From Nocardia suismassiliense (GTDB taxonomy: Bacteria > Actinomycetota > Actinomycetes > Mycobacteriales > Mycobacteriaceae), in contig NZ_LT985361.1 in NCBI RefSeq assembly GCF_900269665.1, positions 3,254,670 to 3,318,669 of the forward strand: a stretch of 64,000 bases of DNA. Reading direction: 5' to 3'. The translations under genes were made by a program, and so were the position numbers. Numbering within the stretch: position 1 is the first letter of the stretch; each line of letters opens with the position of its first letter. The notes under the pieces are model-generated. The model was given only the letters and a program-made list of their open reading frames with translations. It did no database searches and had not been told where the DNA came from. Of the stretch, positions 43,286 through 51,334 are shown piece after piece.

Positions 43286-44320
43286 ATGATGACAGGCGAT
43301 ATCGGTACAGCGGCACCCACCTGGGATCACCCACGTGGGTCGGCGGCGGTGCGCGTCCTGGTCGAGGTCGGCGTGGCGCACGGGATGTCGGTGACCGCCT
43401 GCCTGATCGGCAGCGGGCTTCGAGCCGAAGACCTCGGCGACCCGACCACGGTGGTGCAGGCTGCGCAGGAATTGTCGGTGGCGCGCAACCTCGTTCGGGA
43501 GCTCGGCGACCGGCCCGGCCTCGGCGCGGAGGCAGGCAGCAGGCACACCATCGGCAGCCTCGGCGTCTGGGGGTACGCGATGATGTCGAGCCCGACGCTG
43601 CGCGACGCCATCGTGCTCGGCATCCGCTATGTCGAGCTGTCCTTCGCGTTCGTGCGGGTACGGCTGGTGGAGGCAGGCCGCGAGGTTGCGGTGGTGTGCG
43701 ACGATGCGGACATTCCCGACGATGTCCGCGCGTTCTTTGTCGAACGTGAGCTGGTCAAGATCGCTCATCTGGTTCCGATCGCGTTGGGACCGAGTGTCGG
43801 GGTGCGGGTCGAAACCGGGTTGACCGGCGTGCGAGCCGAGGCGGTGCGGTCGCGGATCGGCGACATCGAGCTACGGTCGGGGTGTCGGCACCATCGCATC
43901 GTGCTGGACCGCGACGTGCTCGATCTGCCGCTGCCCAACGCGGACCCGCTGGTCACCAGCGAGTTGGAGCGCGAATGCCTGCGGCTGCTCGACCTGCGGC
44001 GGGGGCGGGGTGCGCTGGCCGCCCGGGTGCGCGCGCTCCTGCTCGCAGACCTCGACACCGCGCCGGGCATGGACCTGATCGCTGCCCGGCTGCACGTCGA
44101 CCCGCGGACGTTGCGGCGCAACCTCGCGGCCGAGGGCACTTCGTTTCGTGAACTCGCCGACGAGGTGCGCGCGGCCCTCGCGGCTGAACTGCTGGGCACC
44201 GGGCTCCCGGTGGCCGCCGTCGCCGCCCGACTGGGCTTTCACGACGCAGCTGGATTTTCGCGGGCCTACCGGAGATGGACCGGTGAGACGCCGGGTCGTG
44301 CCCGTCGCCTGCCCGGCTGA
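43286..44320 (+). CDS. AraC-family regulator with arabinose-binding-type N-domain
   Basis: A 344-residue regulator with an N-terminal ligand domain of the PF12625 type (SRHTIGSLGVWGYAMMSSPT) and a C-terminal AraC HTH pair (DLIAARLHVDPRTLRRNLAA, AAVAARLGFHDAAGFSRAYR). The monooxygenase gene follows 100 bases downstream on the same strand. Such pairs are common in hydrocarbon or steroid metabolism, and the regulator probably activates it. Confidence 0.92.
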   Translation: MMTGDIGTAAPTWDHPRGSAAVRVLVEVGVAHGMSVTACLIGSGLRAEDLGDPTTVVQAAQELSVARNLVRELGDRPGLGAEAGSRHTIGSLGVWGYAMMSSPTLRDAIVLGIRYVELSFAFVRVRLVEAGREVAVVCDDADIPDDVRAFFVERELVKIAHLVPIALGPSVGVRVETGLTGVRAEAVRSRIGDIELRSGCRHHRIVLDRDVLDLPLPNADPLVTSELERECLRLLDLRRGRGALAARVRALLLADLDTAPGMDLIAARLHVDPRTLRRNLAAEGTSFRELADEVRAALAAELLGTGLPVAAVAARLGFHDAAGFSRAYRRWTGETPGRARRLPG

Positions 44321-44409
44321 CTGGATCAGATCAGCCCCGCACGGCTGGATGTCCGAAACGGACAACAACCTTGTCCGCCACGGACCTGGGGCGTGCGCGG
44401 TCCCGTTCC

Positions 44410-44415
44410 TATCGT
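44410..44415 (+). promoter_or_regulatory. -10 element of a leaderless promoter (flavin monooxygenase)
   Basis: TATCGT ends seven bases before the ATG at 44423, and no ribosome site is present. Confidence 0.45.
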
Positions 44416-44422
44416 TGCGAAC

Positions 44423-45880
44423 ATGACCGGATCAACACCGACGGTAGCCATTATCGGCGCGGGCTTCGGCGGCCTTGCCGCCGCTATCGAGCTGGGCCGC
44501 AACGGGATTCACAGCTATCGTGTCTTCGAGCGGGGTGACTCGGCGGGTGGGGGGTGGCGCGCCAACACCTACCCGGGCGCGGCCTGCGACGTGCCGTCCC
44601 CGGCTTACTGCTTCTCCTATGAGCTCGAGACCGAATGGTCGGCGCGCTACGGCTCCCAGCCGGAGATCCACCGGTATTTGCAGCGCTGTGCGGACAAGTA
44701 CGGGGTCACGCCCAAGATCAGCTTCGATACCGAGGTCACGGCGGCGGCGTTCGTGGACGGGTGTTGGCGGCTGACGTTTGCCGACGGCGACAGTCAGGAG
44801 TTCGACGCGCTGATCTGTGCCACCGGCCAACTGTCCAGGCCGAAGATTCCGCAGCTGCCGGGTTTGGATACCTTCGCGGGCAACCAGTTCCACTCGGCGC
44901 AGTGGGATCATTCGGTGCAGCTGAGCGGCAAGCGGGTCGCCGTGGTCGGCAGCGGCGCCAGCGCCGTGCAACTGGTCCCCGCGATCGTCGACGAGGTGGC
45001 CGAACTCCATGTGGTGCAACGGTCGCCGTACTGGGTCGGCAACAAGTACAACCACCGCGGTGACGGACTGATGCACCGGCTGGTGCACCGGATTCCCGGC
45101 TTGGCCCGCCTCCAGCACAATGCCGAATGGCTTTGGTATGAACTGCGTGTCCCGATGATCTTCAACCGCGCCGACCCGCTGCGCCACATCTACCATGCGC
45201 TGTTGCGAGCCAAGATCCGCCGGGAGATCCGAGATCCGCTGCTGCGCAAGATGGTTACGCCGCATTACAAGGTCGGCTGCAATCGCGTTCTACTGTCCAA
45301 TGATTGGTATCCGGCACTGGATCGGTCGCATGTCAGCGTGTACGCCGAGGGCGTCCGCCAGGTAGGTCCGCGTGGACTCGTCTTGGCCGACGGCACCGAG
45401 ATCGATGTCGACGTCATCGTCTGGTGCACCGGTTTCACGCCGAACGAGTATCTGGCGCCGATCGAGATCACCGGGCGGGACGGTCGGTCGCTGCACACCG
45501 AATGGAAGGACGGACCGCAGGCGTACCTCGGCATCTGCGCGGCCGGCTACCCGAACCTGTTCATGATGTACGGACCCAACACCGGCTCACTCACCAACAC
45601 CATCACCTTCCTGCTGGAGAAGCAGGCCCGCTACATCCGCATGGCGCTACAACATCTCGAGCGCACCGGCGGGTGGTTGGACGTGCGGCCCGAGGTGCAG
45701 GAGCAGTTCAACGTGAAGCTCCAGAAGCGGGCGCACGCAACAGTATTCACGTCAGGGTGCCCCGGTTGGTACCACACCGACACCGGCAAGGTGTTCGCCG
45801 TGTGGCCCGGTTCGCACGTCGCATATGCCAAGGCAACGCGGAAGCTGGTCCTCGACGATTACGAGCAGGTAGCCGGATAA
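44423..45880 (+). CDS. Flavin monooxygenase, Baeyer-Villiger type
   Basis: A 485-residue class B flavoprotein monooxygenase. The FAD motif is VAIIGAGFGGLAAAIELG, the NADPH motif VAVVGSGASAVQLVP, and the Baeyer-Villiger fingerprint FAGNQFHSAQWD (FxGxxxHxxxW). It would insert oxygen next to a carbonyl, using NADPH and O2. It lies downstream of an AraC regulator and is followed by a hairpin terminator. Confidence 0.93.
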   Translation: MTGSTPTVAIIGAGFGGLAAAIELGRNGIHSYRVFERGDSAGGGWRANTYPGAACDVPSPAYCFSYELETEWSARYGSQPEIHRYLQRCADKYGVTPKISFDTEVTAAAFVDGCWRLTFADGDSQEFDALICATGQLSRPKIPQLPGLDTFAGNQFHSAQWDHSVQLSGKRVAVVGSGASAVQLVPAIVDEVAELHVVQRSPYWVGNKYNHRGDGLMHRLVHRIPGLARLQHNAEWLWYELRVPMIFNRADPLRHIYHALLRAKIRREIRDPLLRKMVTPHYKVGCNRVLLSNDWYPALDRSHVSVYAEGVRQVGPRGLVLADGTEIDVDVIVWCTGFTPNEYLAPIEITGRDGRSLHTEWKDGPQAYLGICAAGYPNLFMMYGPNTGSLTNTITFLLEKQARYIRMALQHLERTGGWLDVRPEVQEQFNVKLQKRAHATVFTSGCPGWYHTDTGKVFAVWPGSHVAYAKATRKLVLDDYEQVAG

Positions 45881-45943
45881 CGAAACCGGAAGTATCAACC
45901 GATCGCGGCGTCGACTTACGCCTGGATCGCGATGAACGGTTTT

Positions 45944-45971
45944 CGGCCCCGCTGACGAAGCATCGGGGCCG
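45944..45971 (+). terminator. Hairpin terminator after the flavin monooxygenase
   Basis: Perfect 8-bp stem, CGGCCCCG (45944-45951) with CGGGGCCG (45964-45971), 12-base loop. Confidence 0.55.
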
Positions 45972-45995
45972 CAGAGGGTGCAGGGCGCGATTCGT

Positions 45996-46001
45996 TAGCG
46001 T
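45996..46001 (+). promoter_or_regulatory. -10 element of a leaderless promoter (LysR gene)
   Basis: TAGCGT ends six bases before the ATG at 46008, with no ribosome site. Confidence 0.5.
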
Positions 46002-46007
46002 TGGCGG

Positions 46008-46910
46008 ATGGAACTGCGACAGTTGCGGTACTTTCTCGCGGTCGCCGAGGAGCGGAATCTCACGCGCGCCGCGGAGGTGGTGGGGATCCGGCCGACGTCG
46101 TTGAGTCAGCAGATCATCGCGCTCGAACGGGAGCTCGGTGCGGCGTTGTTCGTGCGTAGCTCGGCGGGGATGAAGCCGACGCAGGCCGGTGCGCGGCTGG
46201 TGGGGCATGCGCGCACGGTGGTGGAGTCGGCGCGGCGGGCGCGGGAGTCGATACAGCAGCGTTCGGGATTGCGGCTGGCTGTGACGCCCGGTGCGCCACC
46301 GTGGTGTGCGTCGGCACTGTGGCGTGCCGTCGGCGAAGTGACGCCCGAGGTGGCCGACATGCAGACCGCCGAGCAGCTGACTCGACTGCGCGACGGTGCG
46401 CTCGATGCCGGCGTATTGCTGTTGCCTGCCGACTTGTCGGGGCTCCAGGCTGTCACGATCGAGGACACCGAACTGGGCGTGGTGGTGGCGCGAGACCATC
46501 GGCTGGCCGACCGAAAGGTGGTGCGGTGGGACGATCTCGACGGCTGCGCCTTGTCGTGGTTCGCGCGTTCGTGGGCACCGGGCTACTACGACGCGATTCG
46601 TGAGACGTGGATTCGGGCCGGTTGGCATCCAACGGCGGTGCGTGAAAGCGCCCCGCGCAGGGGCCTTTTCGGCGCCGAACTCGCACACGGCGGGAATGTC
46701 GTCGCGCTACGACCGGCCTGGGAGGTGCGGCCGGGCGACGGGTTGGTGTGGTTGCCGTTTGCCGCCGACGCACCACGTATCCGGTATGCCCTGGTGTGGA
46801 ATGCGGCCGATTCCGCGGCTGCGCGATACCGTTCGATCGCCGCTGACCTGGTGGCTGCGGCAACGCCGCACACGCGTGCGGTGCTGCCTCGTGGACAGGG
46901 CGGCCGGTGA
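46008..46910 (+). CDS. LysR-family regulator
   Basis: A 300-residue LysR regulator. The HTH is at residues 1-60 (ELRQLRYFLAVAEERNLTRA, IRPTSLSQQIIALEREL), and a periplasmic-binding-fold ligand domain follows (about residues 90-290). The next gene downstream, a DUF6506 protein 77 bases away, is its nearest potential target, since LysR genes often sit beside what they control. Confidence 0.92.
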   Translation: MELRQLRYFLAVAEERNLTRAAEVVGIRPTSLSQQIIALERELGAALFVRSSAGMKPTQAGARLVGHARTVVESARRARESIQQRSGLRLAVTPGAPPWCASALWRAVGEVTPEVADMQTAEQLTRLRDGALDAGVLLLPADLSGLQAVTIEDTELGVVVARDHRLADRKVVRWDDLDGCALSWFARSWAPGYYDAIRETWIRAGWHPTAVRESAPRRGLFGAELAHGGNVVALRPAWEVRPGDGLVWLPFAADAPRIRYALVWNAADSAAARYRSIAADLVAAATPHTRAVLPRGQGGR

Positions 46911-46987
46911 TCGGTTCTGCTGGAAGCAGATAGGGCCACATCGAAGCATTCGGTGCGGCCGAAGTCGGCTGACAGAGAGGTTGGCGC

Positions 46988-47284
46988 ATGGCGCTCACCG
47001 CATGGGGATTCATCTACACCGCGAGCGGCAGTGACCCGGACCGGGAGACGGTCGTCGAAACACCCAGCTGCCGTTCGGTTTTCGTTGGCGTGGATCATCC
47101 GGAGCAGGCCGTTGCCGTGGCACGCCGCCTCGTCGCCGGTGGTGTTCAGCTGATCGAATTGTGCGGCGGGTTCGGGCCGGTATGGACCGCACGGGTGATC
47201 GAGGCTGTGCAGGGCGCGGTGCCGGTGGGTGCGGTCGCTTACGGGACCGAGGCCATCGATCAGGTACACGCGATCTTCGCTTGA
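46988..47284 (+). CDS. DUF6506 family protein
   Basis: A 98-residue protein of the DUF6506 type (WGFIYTASGSDPDRETVVET, VQLIELCGGFGPVWTARVIE). Function unknown. AGAGAGG lies seven bases before the ATG. It probably shares a unit with the upstream LysR regulator and ends at a bidirectional terminator. Confidence 0.82.
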   Translation: MALTAWGFIYTASGSDPDRETVVETPSCRSVFVGVDHPEQAVAVARRLVAGGVQLIELCGGFGPVWTARVIEAVQGAVPVGAVAYGTEAIDQVHAIFA

Positions 47285-47314
47285 CCGCCGCCCCGCTCAC
47301 CGTGTTCAGGAAAA

Positions 47315-47344
47315 GGTGGCGGCACCGGAACCGGTGCCGCCACC
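47315..47344. terminator. Bidirectional terminator (DUF6506 and MFS genes)
   Basis: GGTGGCGGCACCG and CGGTGCCGCCACC form a perfect 13-bp stem with a 4-base loop. AAAA directly to its left (47311-47314) gives a U-run for the minus-strand transcript. Confidence 0.8.
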
Positions 47345-47355
47345 TCGAAACTGAC

Positions 47356-48837
47356 TCAGTCGGCCTGGCTGCTCGCCTGCTTCGGCAGGAAGAACATCAC
47401 GGCCCACATCACTGCCAAGGCCCCACCGACCCACCACAGCACACCGCTGAACGCGTCTCGGTTGAGCACGCTCGCGAGTGAGCCGCCGGTGGCGGTGAAG
47501 AACACGAGAGCAGTCAACGCGGTACCGAAAGCGATGCCCAGATGCATTGCGGTGTTGAACAGACCCGAGGCCGAACCGGCGCTCTCGTGCGGAACCTTCG
47601 CAAGCGTCAGGTCGGCGATCGGTCCGCCGACCATGCCGAGACCGAAGCCGAGCAGCATGACGGGGACGGTCATCGCGAGCAGGGTCAGCTCGGCCTGCCC
47701 GCTGCTGATCTGAAGCCCGTAGGCCGTCATCGATGCGAGTGCGATCACGACTCCGGCCTGAGGCAGGCGGCGCCCGAAACGCCCGGCGGTCTTCGTCGCG
47801 ATCATCGCACCGGCCAGCTCGCCGACGGCGAGCAGCATGAAGGCCAGCGCCGCCAGCACCGGACTCATGCCGAGGCCGTGTTGCAGATACAGCGTCCACG
47901 TCATGAAGAACAGACCACACAGCAGTCCCAGCAGCAGCTGAGCGGACAGCCCACCGGCGAACGCCTTGTCCTTGAACAAGGACAGCACCACCAGCGGGGC
48001 ATCGTCTTTCCGACGCTGCTGCTGGCGCAGGAAAACGCCGAGCACCAGCAGACCGCAGGCGAGCATGGCGAAGCACCAGAGCGGCCAGTGATGGGTATGG
48101 CCCTCGGTGAGCGGGAAGACGATCAGCACCATGGCCACCGCGGACAGCAACATCCCGGTGAGGTCGAGCCGATCGGCCTTCGCCGCGGTCGACTCGGTGA
48201 TGAACCGCCGTCCGAGAATGAGCACGGCGAGGCCGACGGGCACGTTGATCAGGAAGATCGGCCGCCAGGACAGCCCGAACAGGTCGGCCTCGGTGAGCAG
48301 GCCGCCCAGCACGGGACCCAGGACGCTGCCGATCGACAGGACCGCCCCGTAGAAGCCGAACGCCCTGCTGCGGTTCTCGCCGTCGAAAGTGACGTGCAGG
48401 GTCGCCAGGACCTGCGGGATCATCACGGCAACACCGATGCCCTGGAACACGCGAGCGGCGATCAGCACCTCGAGGCCCGTGGCGAGGCCGCACAGCAGTG
48501 AGGCGAGCGTGAATACCGCGGTGCCGATGAGCAGGACCTTGCGCCGGCCGTAGATATCGCCGAGCCTGCCGCCGGTGATCAGCCCGAGGGCGACGGTCAG
48601 CGAGTAGCCGGCGGTCAGCCACTGCACCGCGCCCGGCCCGGCGCCGGTCGACGCCTGGATGGCGGGCAGGGCGGTGAGCACGACCGACTGGTCGAGGATG
48701 TCCATGAGTTCGGCGACGAGGACGACCACGAGGGCGATCGTGGCGGCCCGGGTCATCTTCGACGACCGGCTGGATGAGGGGTGAGCCGAGGACGCGGCGT
48801 CGCGGTGCGGCTCGTTGTCGAGCGCGGAGGAATGCAC
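47356..48837 (-). CDS. MFS drug exporter, DHA2 (EmrB/QacA) family
   Basis: A 493-residue proton-driven exporter with 14 predicted membrane helices. The motif A region is GGRLGDIYGRRKVLLIG and the motif C-like segment GAVLSIGSVLGPVLGGLL. Members export antibiotics, dyes or cell-envelope precursors. The GTG start at 48837 has AGGAG 7 bases upstream. The leader contains a terminator-like hairpin (see 48891-48933), so expression may be controlled by attenuation. Confidence 0.93.
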   Translation of the reverse strand: MHSSALDNEPHRDAASSAHPSSSRSSKMTRAATIALVVVLVAELMDILDQSVVLTALPAIQASTGAGPGAVQWLTAGYSLTVALGLITGGRLGDIYGRRKVLLIGTAVFTLASLLCGLATGLEVLIAARVFQGIGVAVMIPQVLATLHVTFDGENRSRAFGFYGAVLSIGSVLGPVLGGLLTEADLFGLSWRPIFLINVPVGLAVLILGRRFITESTAAKADRLDLTGMLLSAVAMVLIVFPLTEGHTHHWPLWCFAMLACGLLVLGVFLRQQQRRKDDAPLVVLSLFKDKAFAGGLSAQLLLGLLCGLFFMTWTLYLQHGLGMSPVLAALAFMLLAVGELAGAMIATKTAGRFGRRLPQAGVVIALASMTAYGLQISSGQAELTLLAMTVPVMLLGFGLGMVGGPIADLTLAKVPHESAGSASGLFNTAMHLGIAFGTALTALVFFTATGGSLASVLNRDAFSGVLWWVGGALAVMWAVMFFLPKQASSQAD

Positions 48838-48890
48838 GGTGAGACTCCTGTTCAGGAATCGGGGAGCTCGCCGTCAGCCGCGCAGGGGCC

Positions 48891-48933
48891 GCAAAACACG
48901 AAACCCGGGGCAGTCGGCAGAGCTGCACCCGGG
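48891..48933 (-). promoter_or_regulatory. Terminator-like hairpin in the MFS leader (possible attenuator)
   Basis: On the minus strand CCCGGGTGCAG pairs with CTGCCCCGGG (10 bp with one bulged T), followed by TTTCGTGTTTT. It lies 53-96 bases before the MFS start. The position suits premature termination that an inducer could relieve. Confidence 0.5.
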
Positions 48934-49222
48934 ACTTCTGGGGGATGGGTGACACAACTCAGGCCAGTGCGAAGTCCGCCCCTCGGCACGTTCGAAGAAT
49001 CAGAACGTGGGGGAAATGCGGACGACTACATGGCCTGGGATATAAGTCACCACCTCGAATCCTCTACAGAAGGAACAGAAAATCTCAGCTGTCGCCGAAG
49101 GCTCTTCGGGACAGGATCTCATCCACGGTACGACAGACCTCGGTCCCTGCGCACGTCATAGTGGTGTCCGCCACCATCCGGCTCGTCTGGCCGGTCACCC
49201 AGCCCGGCCGGACCGCCCAGAC
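48934..49222. other. Intergenic region between the MFS exporter and ligA
   Basis: About 290 bases upstream of the attenuator-like hairpin and downstream of the DNA ligase stop. An inverted repeat CACGTTC / GAACGTG (48987-48993 and 49003-49009, 9-base spacer) may be an operator for the MFS promoter. No gene is convincing. Confidence 0.4.
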
Positions 49223-51214
49223 CTAGACGACCTTGGCGTCGATCAGCAGGTTCCAGATCTCACCCTGGTCCACGACCTCGACCCCGAGCTTCTCCGCCTT
49301 GGTCAGCTTGCTCTCGCCGACTCCGGCACCGGTGATCAGCATGTCGGTGCTCGCCGAGACCGAGGACGCCGCCGTCGCTCCCGCCTTCTCACACAGGCGC
49401 TGAAACGTAGGGCGGGCGACCTTTTCGCCGGAGCGCGGGTCGCTGATCGCGCCGGTGATCACCACCGTCTTGCCGGCCAGCGGCGCGCCGGCCGCGATGA
49501 CAGGCGGCAGGTCCTCATCGCGCACGTCCAGCGAGACGCCCGCCTGTCGGAGCCGCTCCAGTTCCGGGCGCAGGCGAGTGAGGTGCACGACCAGGGAGGC
49601 GGCGACCTTCGGTCCGATGTCCTCCACCGCGACGAGCCGTTCCTCGCCCGCGTCGGCGACCTCCTCGAGGGAGCCGAAGCCCGCGCGGGCCAGGCGCGCG
49701 GCGGTGCCGTCGGAAGCCATCGGGATCGCCAGGCCGATCAGCGCACGGCGCAGGCCGACCTGCCGGCTGGCATCGATCGACTCGATCATGCGCGCGGCCG
49801 AGACCTCGCCGATGCGGTCGAACTCGAGCAGACGTTCCTTGGTCAGCGTGTAGAAGTCCGCGGGACTTTCCAGGATGCCCGCCTCGGCGAGCCGTTCGAT
49901 CCACTTCTGCCCGATGGCGTCGATGTCGGCCGCCGCCCGCGACGCCCAATGGATCAGCCTGCGCACCGTCTGCGCGGGACAGGAGACGTTGGTGCAGAAC
50001 AGCTCCCGGCTGTTGCCCTGTTCGGTTACCGGCTGCTCGCAGGAGGGGCAGACCGTGGGCGGCACGATCTCTTGCTCCTCGCCGGTGCGTTTGGAAGCGT
50101 CGAGCACGCCCGCCACGAACGGGATCACGTCGCCCGCGCGGCGCACCAGAACCGTGTCACCGACCTTGATGTCGCGCGCGCGGATCACCTCTTGGTTGGC
50201 CAGCGTGGCCTTGGTGACGGTCGTGCCGCCGACGAACACCGGCTCCAGCCACGCGACCGGGACGATCTTGCCGGTCTTGCCGACGTCCCAGATCACCTCG
50301 CGCAGCAACGTGGTCTTCTCCTCGGCGGCGAACTTGAACGCCAGCGCGCCACGCGGGGAGTTCGACCGAGTTCCGGCCGCCGCGTAGGCCTCTCGGTCGG
50401 CCAGTCGCAGTACCGCGCCGTCGAGGTCGTAATCCAGATCGTTGCGGCCCTGCTCGATCGCGGTGATCGCCGCCTGCGCCTGCTCGGCGTCGGCGCAGTG
50501 CCGCCTCTGCGCGCCGGCGATGCCCAGCGCGCGCAACCCCTCCTCGAGGTCGACGGCGGCGCCGCCGTCGGAGGTGTCCAAGTCGAAGCCGAAGAACCGC
50601 AGGCGGCGTTCGGCCACCGTGGCCGGGTCCTGCGCGCGCGGCGTGCCCGCCGCGGCGTTGCGGGGGTTGATCAGCGGCTTGTCCGGGTGCGCGGTGTTGT
50701 AGGCGACGAAGGGCGAACGCAGCATCACCGCCTCGCCACGGACCTCCACCCGGCCCGGTGCGTCGATCCGCTCCGGAATACCGTCGACCAACGCCCGGAC
50801 CAGCATGGTCACATCGTCACCGGTCGTGCCGTCACCGCGGGTCACCGCACGCGCCAGCCGCCCGTCCTCGAAAACCAGAGCCAGCGACAATCCGTCGAGC
50901 TTCGGCATCACCACCACCGACTGACCGGGGAAGCGGTCGAAGAACGCCGCCACCTGCTCGGGTTTGGTCGCCTTCTCCAGCGACAGCATCGGCCGCGAAT
51001 GCCGGATCGGGGCGTGCAGCACCGCGGGCGCGCCGACCTCGTCCAGCGGATTCGGGTCCGGCGCGAGCTCGGGGTTCGCCTCGATCAGGCCGCGTAGCTC
51101 GTCCTCGATCGCGTCGTACTCGGCGTCCGCGACCAGCGGCGACCCCTGGTAATAGGCATCGCGCAGCGCCACAATTCGATCCGCGAGCTCTTGGATACGT
51201 TCACCGATTTCCAC
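49223..51214 (-). CDS. ligA: NAD-dependent DNA ligase, divergent LigA
   Basis: A 663-residue LigA. Domain Ia covers residues 1-65, and the adenylation domain has the nucleophile in PKLDG (Lys105). Then come the OB fold, a Cys4 zinc finger (CPSC, then CTNVSC), an HhH region (about 430-575) and a C-terminal BRCT domain. It seals nicks using NAD+. The residue two before the nucleophile, Glu in canonical LigA (CELKxDG), is Met here, and other usual motifs are altered (for example TRGDGTTGDDVTMLVRALVD). It is probably a paralogue and not the housekeeping enzyme. GTG start. Confidence 0.9.
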   Translation of the reverse strand: MEIGERIQELADRIVALRDAYYQGSPLVADAEYDAIEDELRGLIEANPELAPDPNPLDEVGAPAVLHAPIRHSRPMLSLEKATKPEQVAAFFDRFPGQSVVVMPKLDGLSLALVFEDGRLARAVTRGDGTTGDDVTMLVRALVDGIPERIDAPGRVEVRGEAVMLRSPFVAYNTAHPDKPLINPRNAAAGTPRAQDPATVAERRLRFFGFDLDTSDGGAAVDLEEGLRALGIAGAQRRHCADAEQAQAAITAIEQGRNDLDYDLDGAVLRLADREAYAAAGTRSNSPRGALAFKFAAEEKTTLLREVIWDVGKTGKIVPVAWLEPVFVGGTTVTKATLANQEVIRARDIKVGDTVLVRRAGDVIPFVAGVLDASKRTGEEQEIVPPTVCPSCEQPVTEQGNSRELFCTNVSCPAQTVRRLIHWASRAAADIDAIGQKWIERLAEAGILESPADFYTLTKERLLEFDRIGEVSAARMIESIDASRQVGLRRALIGLAIPMASDGTAARLARAGFGSLEEVADAGEERLVAVEDIGPKVAASLVVHLTRLRPELERLRQAGVSLDVRDEDLPPVIAAGAPLAGKTVVITGAISDPRSGEKVARPTFQRLCEKAGATAASSVSASTDMLITGAGVGESKLTKAEKLGVEVVDQGEIWNLLIDAKVV

Positions 51215-51334
51215 AGTCCCTGACGCTACCGATACCTACCGACAACCGCGCGAAAGACGCCACCCGGCGCGCTCGATCCGGGTTGGGCAGGGTCGAGGAC
51301 CAAGGCCCGGCACCGCCCACGGCAGAATGGTGCG

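Noticed and set aside
47306..48955. Minus-strand frame of 549 codons covering the MFS gene
   Set aside because: The translation is Arg/Pro-rich without membrane segments; the overlapping frame encodes a perfect 14-helix exporter.
49583..51097. Plus-strand frame of 504 codons
   Set aside because: Antisense shadow of the DNA ligase gene, His/Arg-rich with no domain.
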